From Lolium rigidum (taxonomy: Eukaryota > Streptophyta > Magnoliopsida > Poales > Poaceae): 64,000 bases of DNA. This document shows, piece after piece, positions 23,571 to 35,189 of the stretch (within the stretch, counting starts at the first letter, position 1; each line of letters opens with the position of its first letter). Below the pieces are notes generated by a model. It had not been told where the DNA came from, did no database searches, and saw only the letters and a list, made by a program, of their open reading frames with translations. The translations under genes and the position numbers were made by a program. The stretch is taken from positions 349,351,696 through 349,415,695 of the forward strand of contig NC_061513.1 in assembly GCF_022539505.1 (NCBI RefSeq), read 5' to 3'.

Positions 23571-23846
23571 TCTCAGATATTTATGTATCTATGTATCAGA
23601 TATTTATGTATGCATTATGTATCACACTTTATGTATGAACTATGTATCAGTATGGTGTACCAATACTCTGCTAACCCTAAGCGTCGTGCGAATGAAGGAA
23701 ATACATCCATACAATTAATCGGGTATGAGCAAGCCAATTGGTTTGTAGCAGCCCAGTTGGTCTCTAGCAGTCCAGTTGGTCAGCTATCGACCAACGAGGC
23801 TTATTTTAAAAAAAATCGCGAGGAGGGGGTACAAGTGTTTAAGGGG

Positions 23847-26406
23847 CTAAGAGATAGATCCACACCAAGCTAGCAGGGGGGTCGTGTCGACACTAGAGGG
23901 GGCGCGGACGATCCACATGCGGAGGTGGTCGGCTATCATATCCAACACGCGCAGGGTAGACATGAGATCCGCGTCGAAGACCATTCTATTGCGGGATTTC
24001 CAGATGGACCACAGCAAGGCAAGGATGGCGATGTTACGCGCTTTCGGGTGCATGGGGGGTAAGTCTTCGGAGAGAGCATCGAGGAGGCCCAACACGTCGT
24101 CATCAGCCCGGGGGCGCCCCGAGGGAGAGATGATATTCCACAAGGGGCGGAGGCGGGGGCAGCCAACGAACAGGTGCGAGATGTCTTCGGGCTGGCCGGG
24201 CGTAAGGGGCAATCCGTGGAGCGCACACACCCGAGACGATGCAGCAGCGCACGCGTCCTTGTTTTCTGGAGGCGCATGATCCAGAAGAACACTTTCACTT
24301 TGAGGGGCGCAAAGCAGTTCCAGTTGACGTCCTGGCCCGGGACGATACAACCGGTGGAGTGAAGAGCTCGGTAGACACACCCTGTGGAGAAGTCGACAGA
24401 TGGGCCGAGGGCGACGAAACGGACGTCCGGTGACGCCGAGAGGGAGATCCGAGAGAGGCAAGCATGTATAAACTCCATCTCCCCTGAGGCTGCCGCAGAC
24501 ACCCGGTGGACGAGTGGGATCTCCACGGTTCTGCTTTCAAGGGCATCTGCGACGGTGGCGAGGGGACGGAGACAGTGCGAGAAAGCGGCGGGGAGAGCCG
24601 CCGGCAGGGGGCCCAGCTGGGTCCAAGCGTCGTGCCAGAGCGACGTGGAGCACCCGTCATGGGGCTCGACTCTCGTAATGGAGCGGTATAGCGGGATAAG
24701 CGACTGGAAGCATTTCCAAGCGGGGGTGGCCGCCTGGGGGTGTTCACCAAGATAACTGCGCTTTATCCACCTGGTCCACGGAGAGTCCCGCCCCGTGAAA
24801 AGCCCATGGACCGCTTTCAGCAGGAGGCACTTATTTTGAAGTCCAAGGTCAACAACTCCAAGCCCGCCTTCGGATCTCAGCCGGCACACATAGTCCCAGG
24901 CGACCTGGCAATCGCCACCGGAACATTTCTCTCTTGCTTTCCAGAACATCGATCTTCTGGGCCTGTCCATCTTCGCGAGCGTCCCTTTAGGGATCGGCAA
25001 AACAGACATGGCAAACGACGGGAGAGCAGACAACACCGCAGTAGTGAGAGTGAGACGCCCACCGATGGGAAGCAGGGATGTCCGCCAACCTGGAATGCGT
25101 TTGGAGATCTTAACAGACAAGAATTCCAGGGCGGCGGCAGGGAGCTTGCGGTCCGAGAGCGGCAGACCAAGGTAAGTCTGGGGGAAGGACGAGACGGGGC
25201 AGCTGAGGATGCCCGCCAGTTCTGAGGCCAGTTCAGCCGAGACGCCGCCAACGGGTACAAACGTGCTCTTGTGAAAATTGATGTGGAGACCGGTGGCGTG
25301 CGAGAAGAGGTCCAGAATCTCACGGAGGCGACGGACCTGGCAGTGTTCAGCTCTCAAAATCAGCAAGGTATCATCGGCGTACTGGATCACGGGGCATGGG
25401 AGATCGTCGACAAGGGGATGCAATAGACGGTCACCGCCCCCTTCCATGGCGATGAGGCTGGCGAGCAAGTCAGCGACGGCCAAGTACAGGTAGGGGGACA
25501 ACGGATCTCCTTGGCGTAACCCATTCTTGCATGTAATCCATCGCCCAGGAACACCATTGAGCAGCACAGCAGTCCGTCCAGTGTTAAGAATAGAAGAAAT
25601 CCAGGACCGGAAGAGGGGCCCGAGTCCACGTGCATCCAAAATTGCGTCTAAAGCCTCCCAGTTGACAGAGTCAAATGCCTTCTTAAAGTCGAGCTTGAGC
25701 ACCACGGCCGGAGAACTTCGGACCTGACAGCTCTGGACCACGTCGGCTGCATAGAGGAAGTTGTCAACAATATTCCGCCCCTTGACGAACCCAGACTGCT
25801 CAAAGGAGATGAGGCACTCTATGAAGTGTTGGAGTCTTGTTGTGAGGATCCGAGTGACAATTTTCATTACACAATTCTGGAGTGAGATGGGGCGAAAGCC
25901 GTCAGCGGTGAGCACCTCATCCTTCTTTGGGATCAAGGAAATAAATGCCCGATTGAGTCCGTCGAGGGGGGCAACTCCGTCATAGAAGTCCTGAAGGAAG
26001 GCCATGAGGTCCGGACTGACAAGGTCCCAGAAAGTGCAGAAGAATGCAGGGCCGAAGCCGTCAGGGCCAGGGCTACTGTCCATACGCATAGCCCAGACAG
26101 CGTCCTTCGCCTCATGCAGGGTGAAAGGCCTCTCCAAATCATGTAGGCCTGCGACGCTCCGCATGGTGGTACGCAGATCGAAGCCCCACACCGGGGGGGT
26201 GGAGGAGCCAAGTAGGCCCGCATAGAAGCTGCGTAACAATTCGGCTTTCTCGGCGTGGTTGTATAAGACCCGGTCTCCATCGTGTAGGACTTTGATATGA
26301 TTTTTCCTTAGGCGAGCCGAGGCACATGCATGGAAGAATTTGGTATTGTCCTCGCCAAAACGACACAGGCGAAACGTGAATCGCTGCTTCCAATATGCGT
26401 CCAGGG
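23847..26406 (-). pseudogene. LINE ORF2: reverse transcriptase and zf-RVT region
   Basis: Reads from 26406 towards lower coordinates. A linker (FRLCRFGEDNTKFFHACAS) leads into a non-LTR reverse transcriptase with SSPGPDGFGPAFF, FISLIPKKD, FRPISLQNC, LDFKKAFDSVNW, GLRQGDPLSPYL and the catalytic YADD box. The thumb and RNase-H-like spacer follow. The C-terminal zf-RVT segment (PEDISHLFVGCPRLRPLWN) lies in another frame after a shift at about 24190-24230, and the stop is at 23847-23849. The main frame keeps about 680 codons open. The endonuclease that normally precedes the RT is missing through 5' truncation. It is not autonomous. Confidence 0.93.
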
Positions 26407-26421
26407 CCTGAAGATCTGGTT

Positions 26422-26691
26422 GGTGCTCTAAAAAAAATTGCTAACTAGATTTTGATTATCGTCGCATTTATGGATATTCAGGATCTCTGGTTCGTCTCCA
26501 TATGGTTGAAAATATGATAAGCCTAATAGTGCAAGTTCGACATGTATTCTACAAATGCTATCTGGCCTTTTATCAGTTCACTCCACGTAGTCACATAGGT
26601 CTTATTCATTCATGTAGTTCTGTCAAATTGTGTGATCACATTAATTAAGTTTCCATGGTTTCATCTTTTCCTTCCTCTAACTTTGCTTTTA
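26422..26691. other. Host sequence right of the LINE, no gene
   Basis: Continuation of the interrupted 16846 flank. AT-rich, with no recognised feature before the duplicated segment starts. Confidence 0.35.
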
Positions 26692-29580
26692 GCTGAATAG
26701 CAACCCTTGCTGGTATAATTCTATCCATGTTCTACACGAATACTGGGATTCAAATCTTGGATGGTGTTATTGACACGTTCTGCTATTCTGCAAGTTCCTC
26801 TCGATTATGTTCTTTGCTTGGATACTTGGTTGTGACTCGCGAAGATAAATAATTCATGGAAACTTCATTTTGCGGTTTCCCTTTTTCTTTGTTTCGATTT
26901 ACTAATTTATTTGATGATCAGTTTTAGTTATGTTATTTAAAGTTGTGAGAGAATCTGCAAGAAAAGCAGTGTAGACAAATTTATGGAACTCCAAAGGCTA
27001 AATAAATCATATTCTTTTAGTCGTTTTTTTATGCTTTCCAACTCCCAAGGATGACACCCTGGAGCAGTTTTACCATCCTGACATGTATAGAGCTTCTAAG
27101 TTTTACAATAACAACTTATAGTTTAGCTAGATTTCCCCCCTAGCCTATTGTAATGTCGATAAATCCATTTGATATGGGCATCATATTCAATTGAATATCT
27201 TTTTTATTATCAAGAAAATTATATTTATATCATAGCCTATGGTGTAGTGATGTCAAATTCCCAATGTCTAGTTGTACATCTTATTGTGCTTCCAGATTGT
27301 AAAATAAATTCAGCAAGAGTTGTTTGCAATAAAGTTTACCACATTACTGACAATCATGTCTATAATGAGCATATTGCATATCTTTGTTTTAGAATATAGC
27401 ATCCGATTTTGAGTTCACTGAAGAAAAATGTGGAATCTTTTTACACAGGGTGCATGAAATGTGGACTACGTATACAAGATTGCAGCATCATGAAATGGTT
27501 TGATACTTGGCTTGGTAGGTCCAAAGCTAATCTTTCATTTTCTTGTTTTGCAAAATCTTACGACTATTTGACTACACCAAGATAACTATGTATGCTCCTG
27601 AAAAAAATCATTCTTTTCTTCTGTAGTTTGATTACAAGTGTTCCCTATAACTTCTATTATATACTGCATCTGAAGTAGAAAAATGTGCTTATCTGTGGAT
27701 TTGTAGCGAATAATTATTTCTTTGTAGGAGTACCTAAGTAACATGGTAGACTGATAGTCAAGCTGATCCTTGCATATAAATTAGAATGATTTATCGAATA
27801 TCTCACACCTTTATATAATATCTTGGTAGCTAAGATGGTAAACGAATTGTTTTACATTAATAGCGATCGATACAAGAAATATTATCTCTGCCATTTGGTT
27901 TTACCAGTCTTTTAAGTCATTAGACTCAATGATGGTAAACATTGGAGTTCCAAGTATAAGTTTCAGAACATGAGCTACTGTTTTTCATGCCTCGGCCACT
28001 GACTGTCAATGTATTTGGAGCAGATATGCTTTACCATGCAATATTTCAACATTTAAACAAACCATCTTTGGTTTATCAACTGGAGTTAGTAACACAAACC
28101 GTGAGATTGTGCGGAGAATCCCTCATGGATATATCAATTCCATGTGTTCACGGAATAGTTCTAGCCTAAATATAATGTCCCTTCCTTTAATCTTATCTAG
28201 CTGCCTTTGTTTCCTTTAAGCTTTCATGCCTTCCTCGATTGATATGTACGGTACATTGGCCACCGTTCACCTCTCCGTCGGTGTTCCCTGCTAAATTTTC
28301 TTCTAGATGTCCGATTAAATCGCCACACGCCATCTGGGGTTTGCCCTTTGGCGTGATTTCACCACCAGTAGGAATGTCTATCGTCTCTCAGCCATACGCC
28401 GTTGCGAACTGCCACCATGCACTTCATGTGTATGTGAAAGGTGTTTTTCTTAGACCAGTTGCCACAATTCAGGCATCTGATTCATGTTGTTTCTTGGGAA
28501 TCAGATTTCTAAAAATATTACTTATATGTATGTGGATATGTAGCACAGAAATCTGCTGAGGCGAGAGGTGAGAGCTAATTGTTTTAGCAGTTACAAGTTG
28601 TTTTCCTCGTGTTTTTTCCCTTGCAAGTAAATACCCATGGCACAATATTATTAAAATTTTGTTGAGATTTGTGGTTTGATGATCTTTTTTATCAATTGAT
28701 TATTGTTTGAGACTTTGAAGCCATTACTATTGTTAGGTGAACAGAAATTACAAGGGCGCATGCTTATCAGAAATTAAATATGCCATCAAATCACTTAATT
28801 CCATGAATGTGGTGCATTTACACAATGTTTAATTCTACTTATAATCTTGAGAACAGTGGGCAATGGAGTCTAATGCGAGCACTTCAGTTAATGAGATTAT
28901 TTCTGCCATCTACGGATTTATTAAATTTAGTTGTTGCATATTTAGTGTTTTTCTATTACTTATCTTCCATCTAACCTGAACAAATATCAAATGTTCATGG
29001 TTTGATACATAAGTGGCATGGCATTTGAGAGCCTTCAGGATATTATGCTCACATTTGCTTCAGAATGTGAGAGTTTTGCACAAAAGTTTCTCCAATTCAA
29101 ACCATAAGTGGTTTAATCTTTGCTTTCCAAGCAATGTTGTTGGATGCAAAATGACTGGTAAACAAAGTGATAGTTTCCAAACTTATTCTTAGAGGTTAGC
29201 TCCCTCGGACAGTACAGTACACGTGATGGCTTGCGTATTTTTCTCTTTGCAGAATTTTCCCTTTTCTCTTCTATTCGAGGGAATGAACAAAAAGTTCATG
29301 TGATGGTTTCACCACAATACTGATACAGGGTATTTCACATGGAGTAATGGACACATATACTCCTCCTACCTTCTTCTTAGTCCAAAATTGTTTTTTCTTT
29401 CCCTCTACTTGATTCCCAATAATTCTGTCCACATTGGAAAAACTTATTTGTAACATACAAATGAATTTAAACTAAGAAATTTCCAATGCTGGATGCACGC
29501 TTCTTATTTGTTTTTGTGCTCATCTTCTCAGGTAAGGGCTAAATGACCTGATGTTATTCTCTCATTGAATAGAAAAACTG
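26692..29580. repeat. Tandem segmental duplication, copy A
   Basis: Diverged copy of the segment at 30039-33780. Matching blocks include 26720-27010 with 30070-30370, 27140-27200 with 30620-30680, 27225-27560 with 32780-33180, 29230-29350 with 33450-33545, and 29520-29580 with 33720-33780. Copy A has roughly 1.2 kb (about 27620-29200) with no obvious counterpart in B. It is AT-rich with no long ORF. Confidence 0.8.
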
Positions 29581-30038
29581 ATTTTAGCTATGCATCAGAA
29601 TTAACATTTTAGACTATAGCCTGCTACAATTTTCAAGACTATCTATTATGACCTCCTCTGCTACTTCTCTGCTTTTCAACAAGGTAGCGGAATCGTCGGT
29701 GGATGGTTAGCCTAGGATATTGGATGCGCCCCGTGTGTGTTGGACAAGCTCCTCAATGAGGGTTGGTTTCTATGGTTGCGGTGGAGCTATTTTGCTTTGT
29801 CCTTACTCCTTGCTCCATGTTATTTGTTCCATTTCTTATTTTAGTTCAGGACCATTGTTGCAGGCACGAAGATTAGAGCTCAGTTAATTTTTAGATTAAA
29901 CTACACTTAACCTTTACTTTTGTGTTTTTTCTAATTGTATATTTGTTATATCATTGTCTTCAATAATGCTACTAAGTGGGGCTTGAGGGTGTGTGATAAC
30001 ATCAATTTAGTTTCTGTCTTTTCCAATGTCTACATTTC
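29581..30038. other. Spacer between the two duplicated segments
   Basis: AT-rich with no feature recognised. 29690-29830 has slightly higher GC but no conserved product. Confidence 0.3.
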
Positions 30039-33000
30039 GCTGAATAGACACCGGCAGGTATGCATGCTATGCAGGTTCAACATGAATACATGGTTCAATT
30101 ACTCATGGTGTTATCGCCACGGTTTGTTATTCTGCAGGTTTCTCTTGCTTCTTTTCCTGGCAGTGGATACTTGGTCGCGAGGATAAATAATTAGTGGACA
30201 ATATGTGTTTGGAATTTTATATTTGTGAATGGTTATTTTTCTATTTCCCTTTTTCTTTGTTTCAATTTAGTTATTCATTGGATGCCCAATCTTAGTTATG
30301 CAATGTCAAGTTCTGACAACCTCTGCAAACAGCAGTGAAACAATTTATGATATTCCAAAGTACAAATAAATCTATTTAGTCATTCTTTTTGTGCTACCTA
30401 AGGATAACAAACCCAAGTGCAGAGTTTACCATCAATGCATGTATAAAAGTTTATGAGTTTTACAAGGGAGTCTAGCATAGAAGCTTTGAAAATGACCTTC
30501 TGTAGCCTTCCGATTCACATAAGATTTACCCATTACTGCTTTCTCACTTCACTGTATCTGATATTTTCTGTTGTAGACTTCTCCTAAGTAACAAGTTTAG
30601 TCTAGATTGTCCCTGCATCCTATTGCAATGTGAATAAATCCATTTGATGTGGGCATCACATTCCATTGAATATCTTTTACATCAAGCCAATCTTCTCTTT
30701 CTTAATAGATGGCCCCATTTTCCTGGTCTCCCAGCGAGCCACGTAGCCTTATTAACCCACGCGCTGCATTTGCTAGCCGTCGCTGGTCGCTCTCTACCTC
30801 CCCTCGATTTTCTCCACATGGGCTGGCATCGCTTCTTCGTACATGTCTGGCGTGCCGCCCACTTGGGCTAGAGAAGAAAAGCCTGTACATAAATCACTTC
30901 GGTCGCTTGCCCTTCTGACGTTCATGTTCTTGGTCGTGCTCTCAGCCGCCCGAGCATTATTTCCAAAGATTGAACGCTCTCATGCCTTTTCCCCTTCTCC
31001 ACCAAACTAGAACGCTCACAGCTTTCTCCTTCCCACCATTTTTCTCTGCTTTAATTAGTTACAACCCTCCAATGTTCACCTTCCCTTTCTCAACCCTTCT
31101 CATCCCGTCCTCGCCTTCAAGCCTGCAGAGCGTGCCTTGCCATCATCGTTACTTGCAAGGCCAAGAAGAGGTAGGTCCTCTTCCAATCAGTCTTGGATTC
31201 GTGAGGTGTTGAAACCCATGCGCAATGGACACATATACAGAATCTACGCCCTGCCCCCATGATCTCTGGGCAACCGAGGGACTGCTATTGCGTGTCTGTG
31301 TCTGATCTTCTAATCTCCCCAATGGAACTGCTATGGAATCATCCGACGGCCTTTATCGACAAATCATCTCACGACCTGAAGAAAGTCTACCCTGAAAACT
31401 GAGGTATAGCTGCTCAGCCTGATCTTTTAATCTCGACACCGATCTTCTCTACTGTCATCTCACATCGGTCTTCATGCAACTGTCCGCTTCAGTTTCCTGG
31501 ATTAGGAGATTTTGCCGTAAGCATTTGGCTTCTTAGTGCTCTGCTTTATTCTGCTGCAAAATATTGCACTCGATAATAAAATTCAGAGGACTACAATGGG
31601 CTATGGATCTCTTATGCACCTGGTAGCACCAAAAGAGCATCAACGAGGCATTCACTGAACCTCAAGTCAACTAAGGCCCCCCATCTTCTTGGTATTATTG
31701 ATCGTCTCATCCATAAAACAATTGTTTACGTCAGAGTATATTGAAGGAGACCAACAATGGAAATATATTTCTGATTGGGTAGCAGCTCTTTGTATCCTGA
31801 AATGTGCTTGCGACAACCAATCAACAGGGACTATGTACTGAAGCTTGCAACCATTTTTCAACTTGCAACCTTTCAGCGTCATTGCAAAAGAATATATGGT
31901 GTCAGGTGAGTACCTGCATTACTACTTTCTATGGATTATGTGATATTTCGTTCAGATTTTGGTTTACAACTGTTGTATGCTGATGGGATATAACTTCACA
32001 CAGGTCTATTGTAATACTTAAATATTATATCGAATTGCTTCTATTATTTGTACTTCAGGGCTTTATGGGTAACTGCTAATGATGCTTGGTAGCACACCTT
32101 ATTTCTCCAGGGCTTAAGAGACCCACCGTCTTGCTGTTTTTCTTCTTCTCCTTTGCAAAAGCTTTTTGTTTGACCTTTCATTTTTTTCTAGGCATGTAAC
32201 TATAAAAGTGTTTCCCTTTTTTTCCACTATTCTATTAGTAACTTCTCCTGCTCCTGAATCTTTCAACAATTTGTTAGAGATGATACATGGAGCAGCACGA
32301 GGAGACTATTCATGGTCGTCACTATCAAATATTTTGATTATTTGATTATACAATAGCACAACTATGATTCATATGGATGTATGAAGTGTTTATAAGTTTC
32401 TTCCATTTAGGCTCCATGAAATTGCATAATTGTCCACAAGTAAGAGACGGTTGATCATTAAGTTGCCCTTTGACGTTAGGAAAAGTAGATGATAATTACT
32501 ATAAACAATGATAGTCATGACCAAATAGTAATGTCGATTTTAGAACTGATAGTTTCTCATTTTTATTATTTGCTTATAACCAATTAACTGGGCCACCCTT
32601 TGGTCGGTACAAACTTCAGGAAGTCTTTTTTCAAAGCCTCACGTTGACACTTAATCACAAAACTATCTCTCATTTTCATTGTTATTTTTTCATTTGTATG
32701 GTGACCACTATATAACATCTAATGTTGAGAAAATTCTCCGCCGCAACGCGCGGGGCATCATCTAGTTATATTAATGCCGTACCCTAGATTGTAGTGATGT
32801 CAAATTCCAGTGGTTAGATGTACATCTTATTGTGCTTCGAGATTGTGAAAGAAATCCAAAAAAAAGTTGTTTGCTATAAAGCTTACCATGTGAAACAACA
32901 AAAAAAAAATGTCTGTAATGAGCAAACTGCATCTTTGTTTCAAAATATATAGCGCCCAATTTTTATTTCACTGATTGTATTACAGTCTCTCCGTAATTAT

Positions 33001-33780
33001 TTGTAGGCACAAGAAAGGTGGCAGTAACTACACAGAGTGCACAAATGTGGACCTTGCATAAAAGATCGTAACATCATGAAGTGGTTTGCTACCTGCCTTG
33101 GTTAGTCCAGTGCTAATCCTTCATTTCTTTTTTCATTTTTCTGCTTTGAAAAATCTTATGATTATTTATTGTTGCTACACCGAGGTAACTACTTATACCC
33201 CTGACAAATCTTTACCGTAGTTATCTTTCAAAACATTTGCTCAATCCATATATGTAGTTGGGACATAGATTAGCATGCCCAGTCCCAATCCTTTTCATGT
33301 TTGTCATATACTCTTTTTAAGCATATTCTTTTGGTGATACCAACTGTTACACATTTGAGGTACATAATAGTGCATTCTCCTCTTTTTTCATCAATATAAC
33401 TTTCAGAGCTCAAATAATACAATTAGTCTTAAATTATTGGTTCGTCTTTGTTGCAGAATTTTCAATTTTCTCTTCTGGACCTGGAGCATGAACAAGAAAG
33501 TTGGTGGGATAGTTTCATTACAAACTTGATACGGATTAATTCACACGGAAATCTCTTCCTACTATTTTCTTATCCTTAAATTATTTGCCTTTTTCATTCT
33601 ATCTGATTCCCAATGGTTGTGTCTCACATGGGAAAAAAAATTAAAATAAATAAATAAGTGTGAACTAAAAAATAAAATCCAATGCTGGATGCATGTTTCT
33701 TATTTGATTAGTAGTACTATTATCTTCTCCTCTAAGGGCTAAATGACATGATGTTATTCTCTCATTGAATAGACAAACTG
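30039..33780. repeat. Tandem segmental duplication, copy B (interrupted by a Helitron)
   Basis: Partner of copy A, same orientation. Its collinearity with A breaks exactly between 30690 and 32766, where a Helitron sits, and resumes with the text corresponding to 27220. Substitutions and small indels are frequent, so the duplication is old. Confidence 0.8.
30691..32765 (+). mobile_element. Helitron, non-autonomous, 2,075 bp
   Basis: Starts with TC (TCTTCTCTTTCTTAATAGA) and ends with CTAG at 32762-32765. A GC-rich hairpin at 32741-32753 (CCGC/GCGG stem) lies eight bases before the terminal CTAG. It is inserted between A (30690) and T (32766) with no target duplication, the rule for Helitrons. 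Copy A of the duplicated segment provides an approximate empty site. The interior has no Rep/helicase. Its left third (30710-31210) is GC-rich with 5' UTR-like pyrimidine tracts and a possible splice donor (AAGAGGTAGGT near 31163), which suggests a captured gene fragment. Confidence 0.88.
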
Positions 33781-34414
33781 CCTCTTGCATGTGATTTAAA
33801 ATGTGTTGATACATTATAAGCCCCTGGGGAAAATACAACAGTAAAGGTTCTTTGAAAATGGTTCCTAGGCTAGAAGGTTGATGGATATTTTCTGTGTGAG
33901 ATTTGAGAGAGTATTGAGGCTGGTAAAATTTAACACCGGTTTCATTGTTGTTTGCCACTGTTTGCCATCATTTCTCATATTCCTCTTGGGAAGATTGTCC
34001 CACTTTCATGTTTGTAGTAGCAAGATTGGACCGGCGCAGTTGACCTGGAATGTTTCCGTCTTCAGATGAATGCCAAATTAGATTGCATCGGTCTTCGGAT
34101 GAATGCCACACTAGAATGCATCTTCATATATCTGTATCTGAATCATCTGGACCACTATTTCCGAACAGATGGATTACATGCTGACGAAAGAACAACCACA
34201 CCACACAAATTAAACGCTGGTATCGGAGGAAGGCGCGGCAAAGCGTGCATGGTCCATCTAGTCAACTTCCAATCAGCACATACTAGACCCAGTGACCCAA
34301 CCATCATAGTCCATCCGTCTTGACTCTTGAGTAGTCAGGGTACCATCGTTCTGACCGGCCGCCACATGTATGGTTCACGTACCACTCACATCACCGACGC
34401 AATTTTGTGCAAGT
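33781..34414. other. Spacer without recognised gene
   Basis: Contains a short direct duplication of a GATGAATGCCA(A/C) string near 34063-34110. No protein recognised. It ends at a CACTA terminus. Confidence 0.35.
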
Positions 34415-35189
34415 CACTAGTAGAAAACCTCTCATCCATCTAATCCTTTAGTACCGGTTCCCTTACGAACCGGTACGAAAGGCGTTATTAATACCGGTTC
34501 CAGGGGTGAGACATCTATACCGGTTCGTTATGGACCTTTAATACCGGTTCGTGTTACGAACCGGTATGAAAGGGTTTCTGCCCAGTTTCCAGGCGGTGGT
34601 GGGACCAAGGCTGCACCTTTAGTACCGGTTCATATAAGGAACCGGTACTAAAGGGTCCATGCCCTATATCAGCGCGCCGCCGCGCGCCCGAGCTCCCTGC
34701 ATATCTCATTTCCTTCTCATCCTCTCTCACATTTCCAAATATTTTGCACCTCTCACACTCCAATAATTTTCATTTTTCTCCCCCATTTTAGCAAGATTAA
34801 CGGCATACATCTATCCAAGGGTTAGCAATATCATCCTTCCTTCCGGCATTTCTAATTTAGCTCATTTCTTTGGTAGTTTTAACTCGTACTATTTTTCTAG
34901 TGCAAGCAAGGTGTTCGATGAAATGCCTAAGTTAGTGATTTTATTTTTTATATATGCAATTTGAGCTGAAATTATGGTATGTTTTTTAGGTTTTAATTAG
35001 TATCATCCCCGTCCTTACCACCGTCGATCGCCAGTGTCGTCCCCTAGCCGGCACGGTACCACCTCGGTGAGCCCCTCTTCTTTCTTATAAAAACAATTTG
35101 TTTTATGTGATGAACTTGAATATTAATTAGGTTGGTCACTCATATATCCACGATGTTGTGTATTTAATGATTTTTGATATACATATAAA

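Larger units (their letters stand above)
17024..23819 (+). mobile_element. Mutator-like element (MULE) with transposase and plant-mobile-domain genes
   Basis: The ends are short imperfect inverted repeats: GCGATTTTTTTTTAAATAA at 17024-17042, and TTATTTTAAAAAAAATCGC ending at 23819. Subterminal repeats of the GGCC(A/G)ATCGGAC type (17105-17235) recur in diverged, inverted form at about 23730-23800. Two genes lie in the same direction: a MuDR-type transposase (17807-20558) and a second gene with a plant mobile domain (20833-23570). Length is 6,796 bp, inserted in LINE sequence. Both genes carry frame breaks, several of which coincide with CAG-to-CGAG changes. Confidence 0.93.
16859..26407 (-). 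mobile_element. 5'-truncated LINE retrotransposon, split by a MULE
   Basis: A minus-strand non-LTR element. Its poly(A) tail reads as T's at about 16859-16866, its 3' UTR is 16867-17014 plus 23829-23846, and ORF2 runs from 26406 down to 23847. It lacks ORF1 and the endonuclease domain, as expected for a 5'-truncated copy made by target-primed reverse transcription. Flanked by the 12-bp duplication CTGAAGATCTGG. A MULE at 17024-23819 later entered the 3' UTR. Confidence 0.93.

Noticed and set aside
24877..26225. Many plus-strand ORFs across 23884-26225
   Set aside because: Antisense shadows of the LINE reverse transcriptase.
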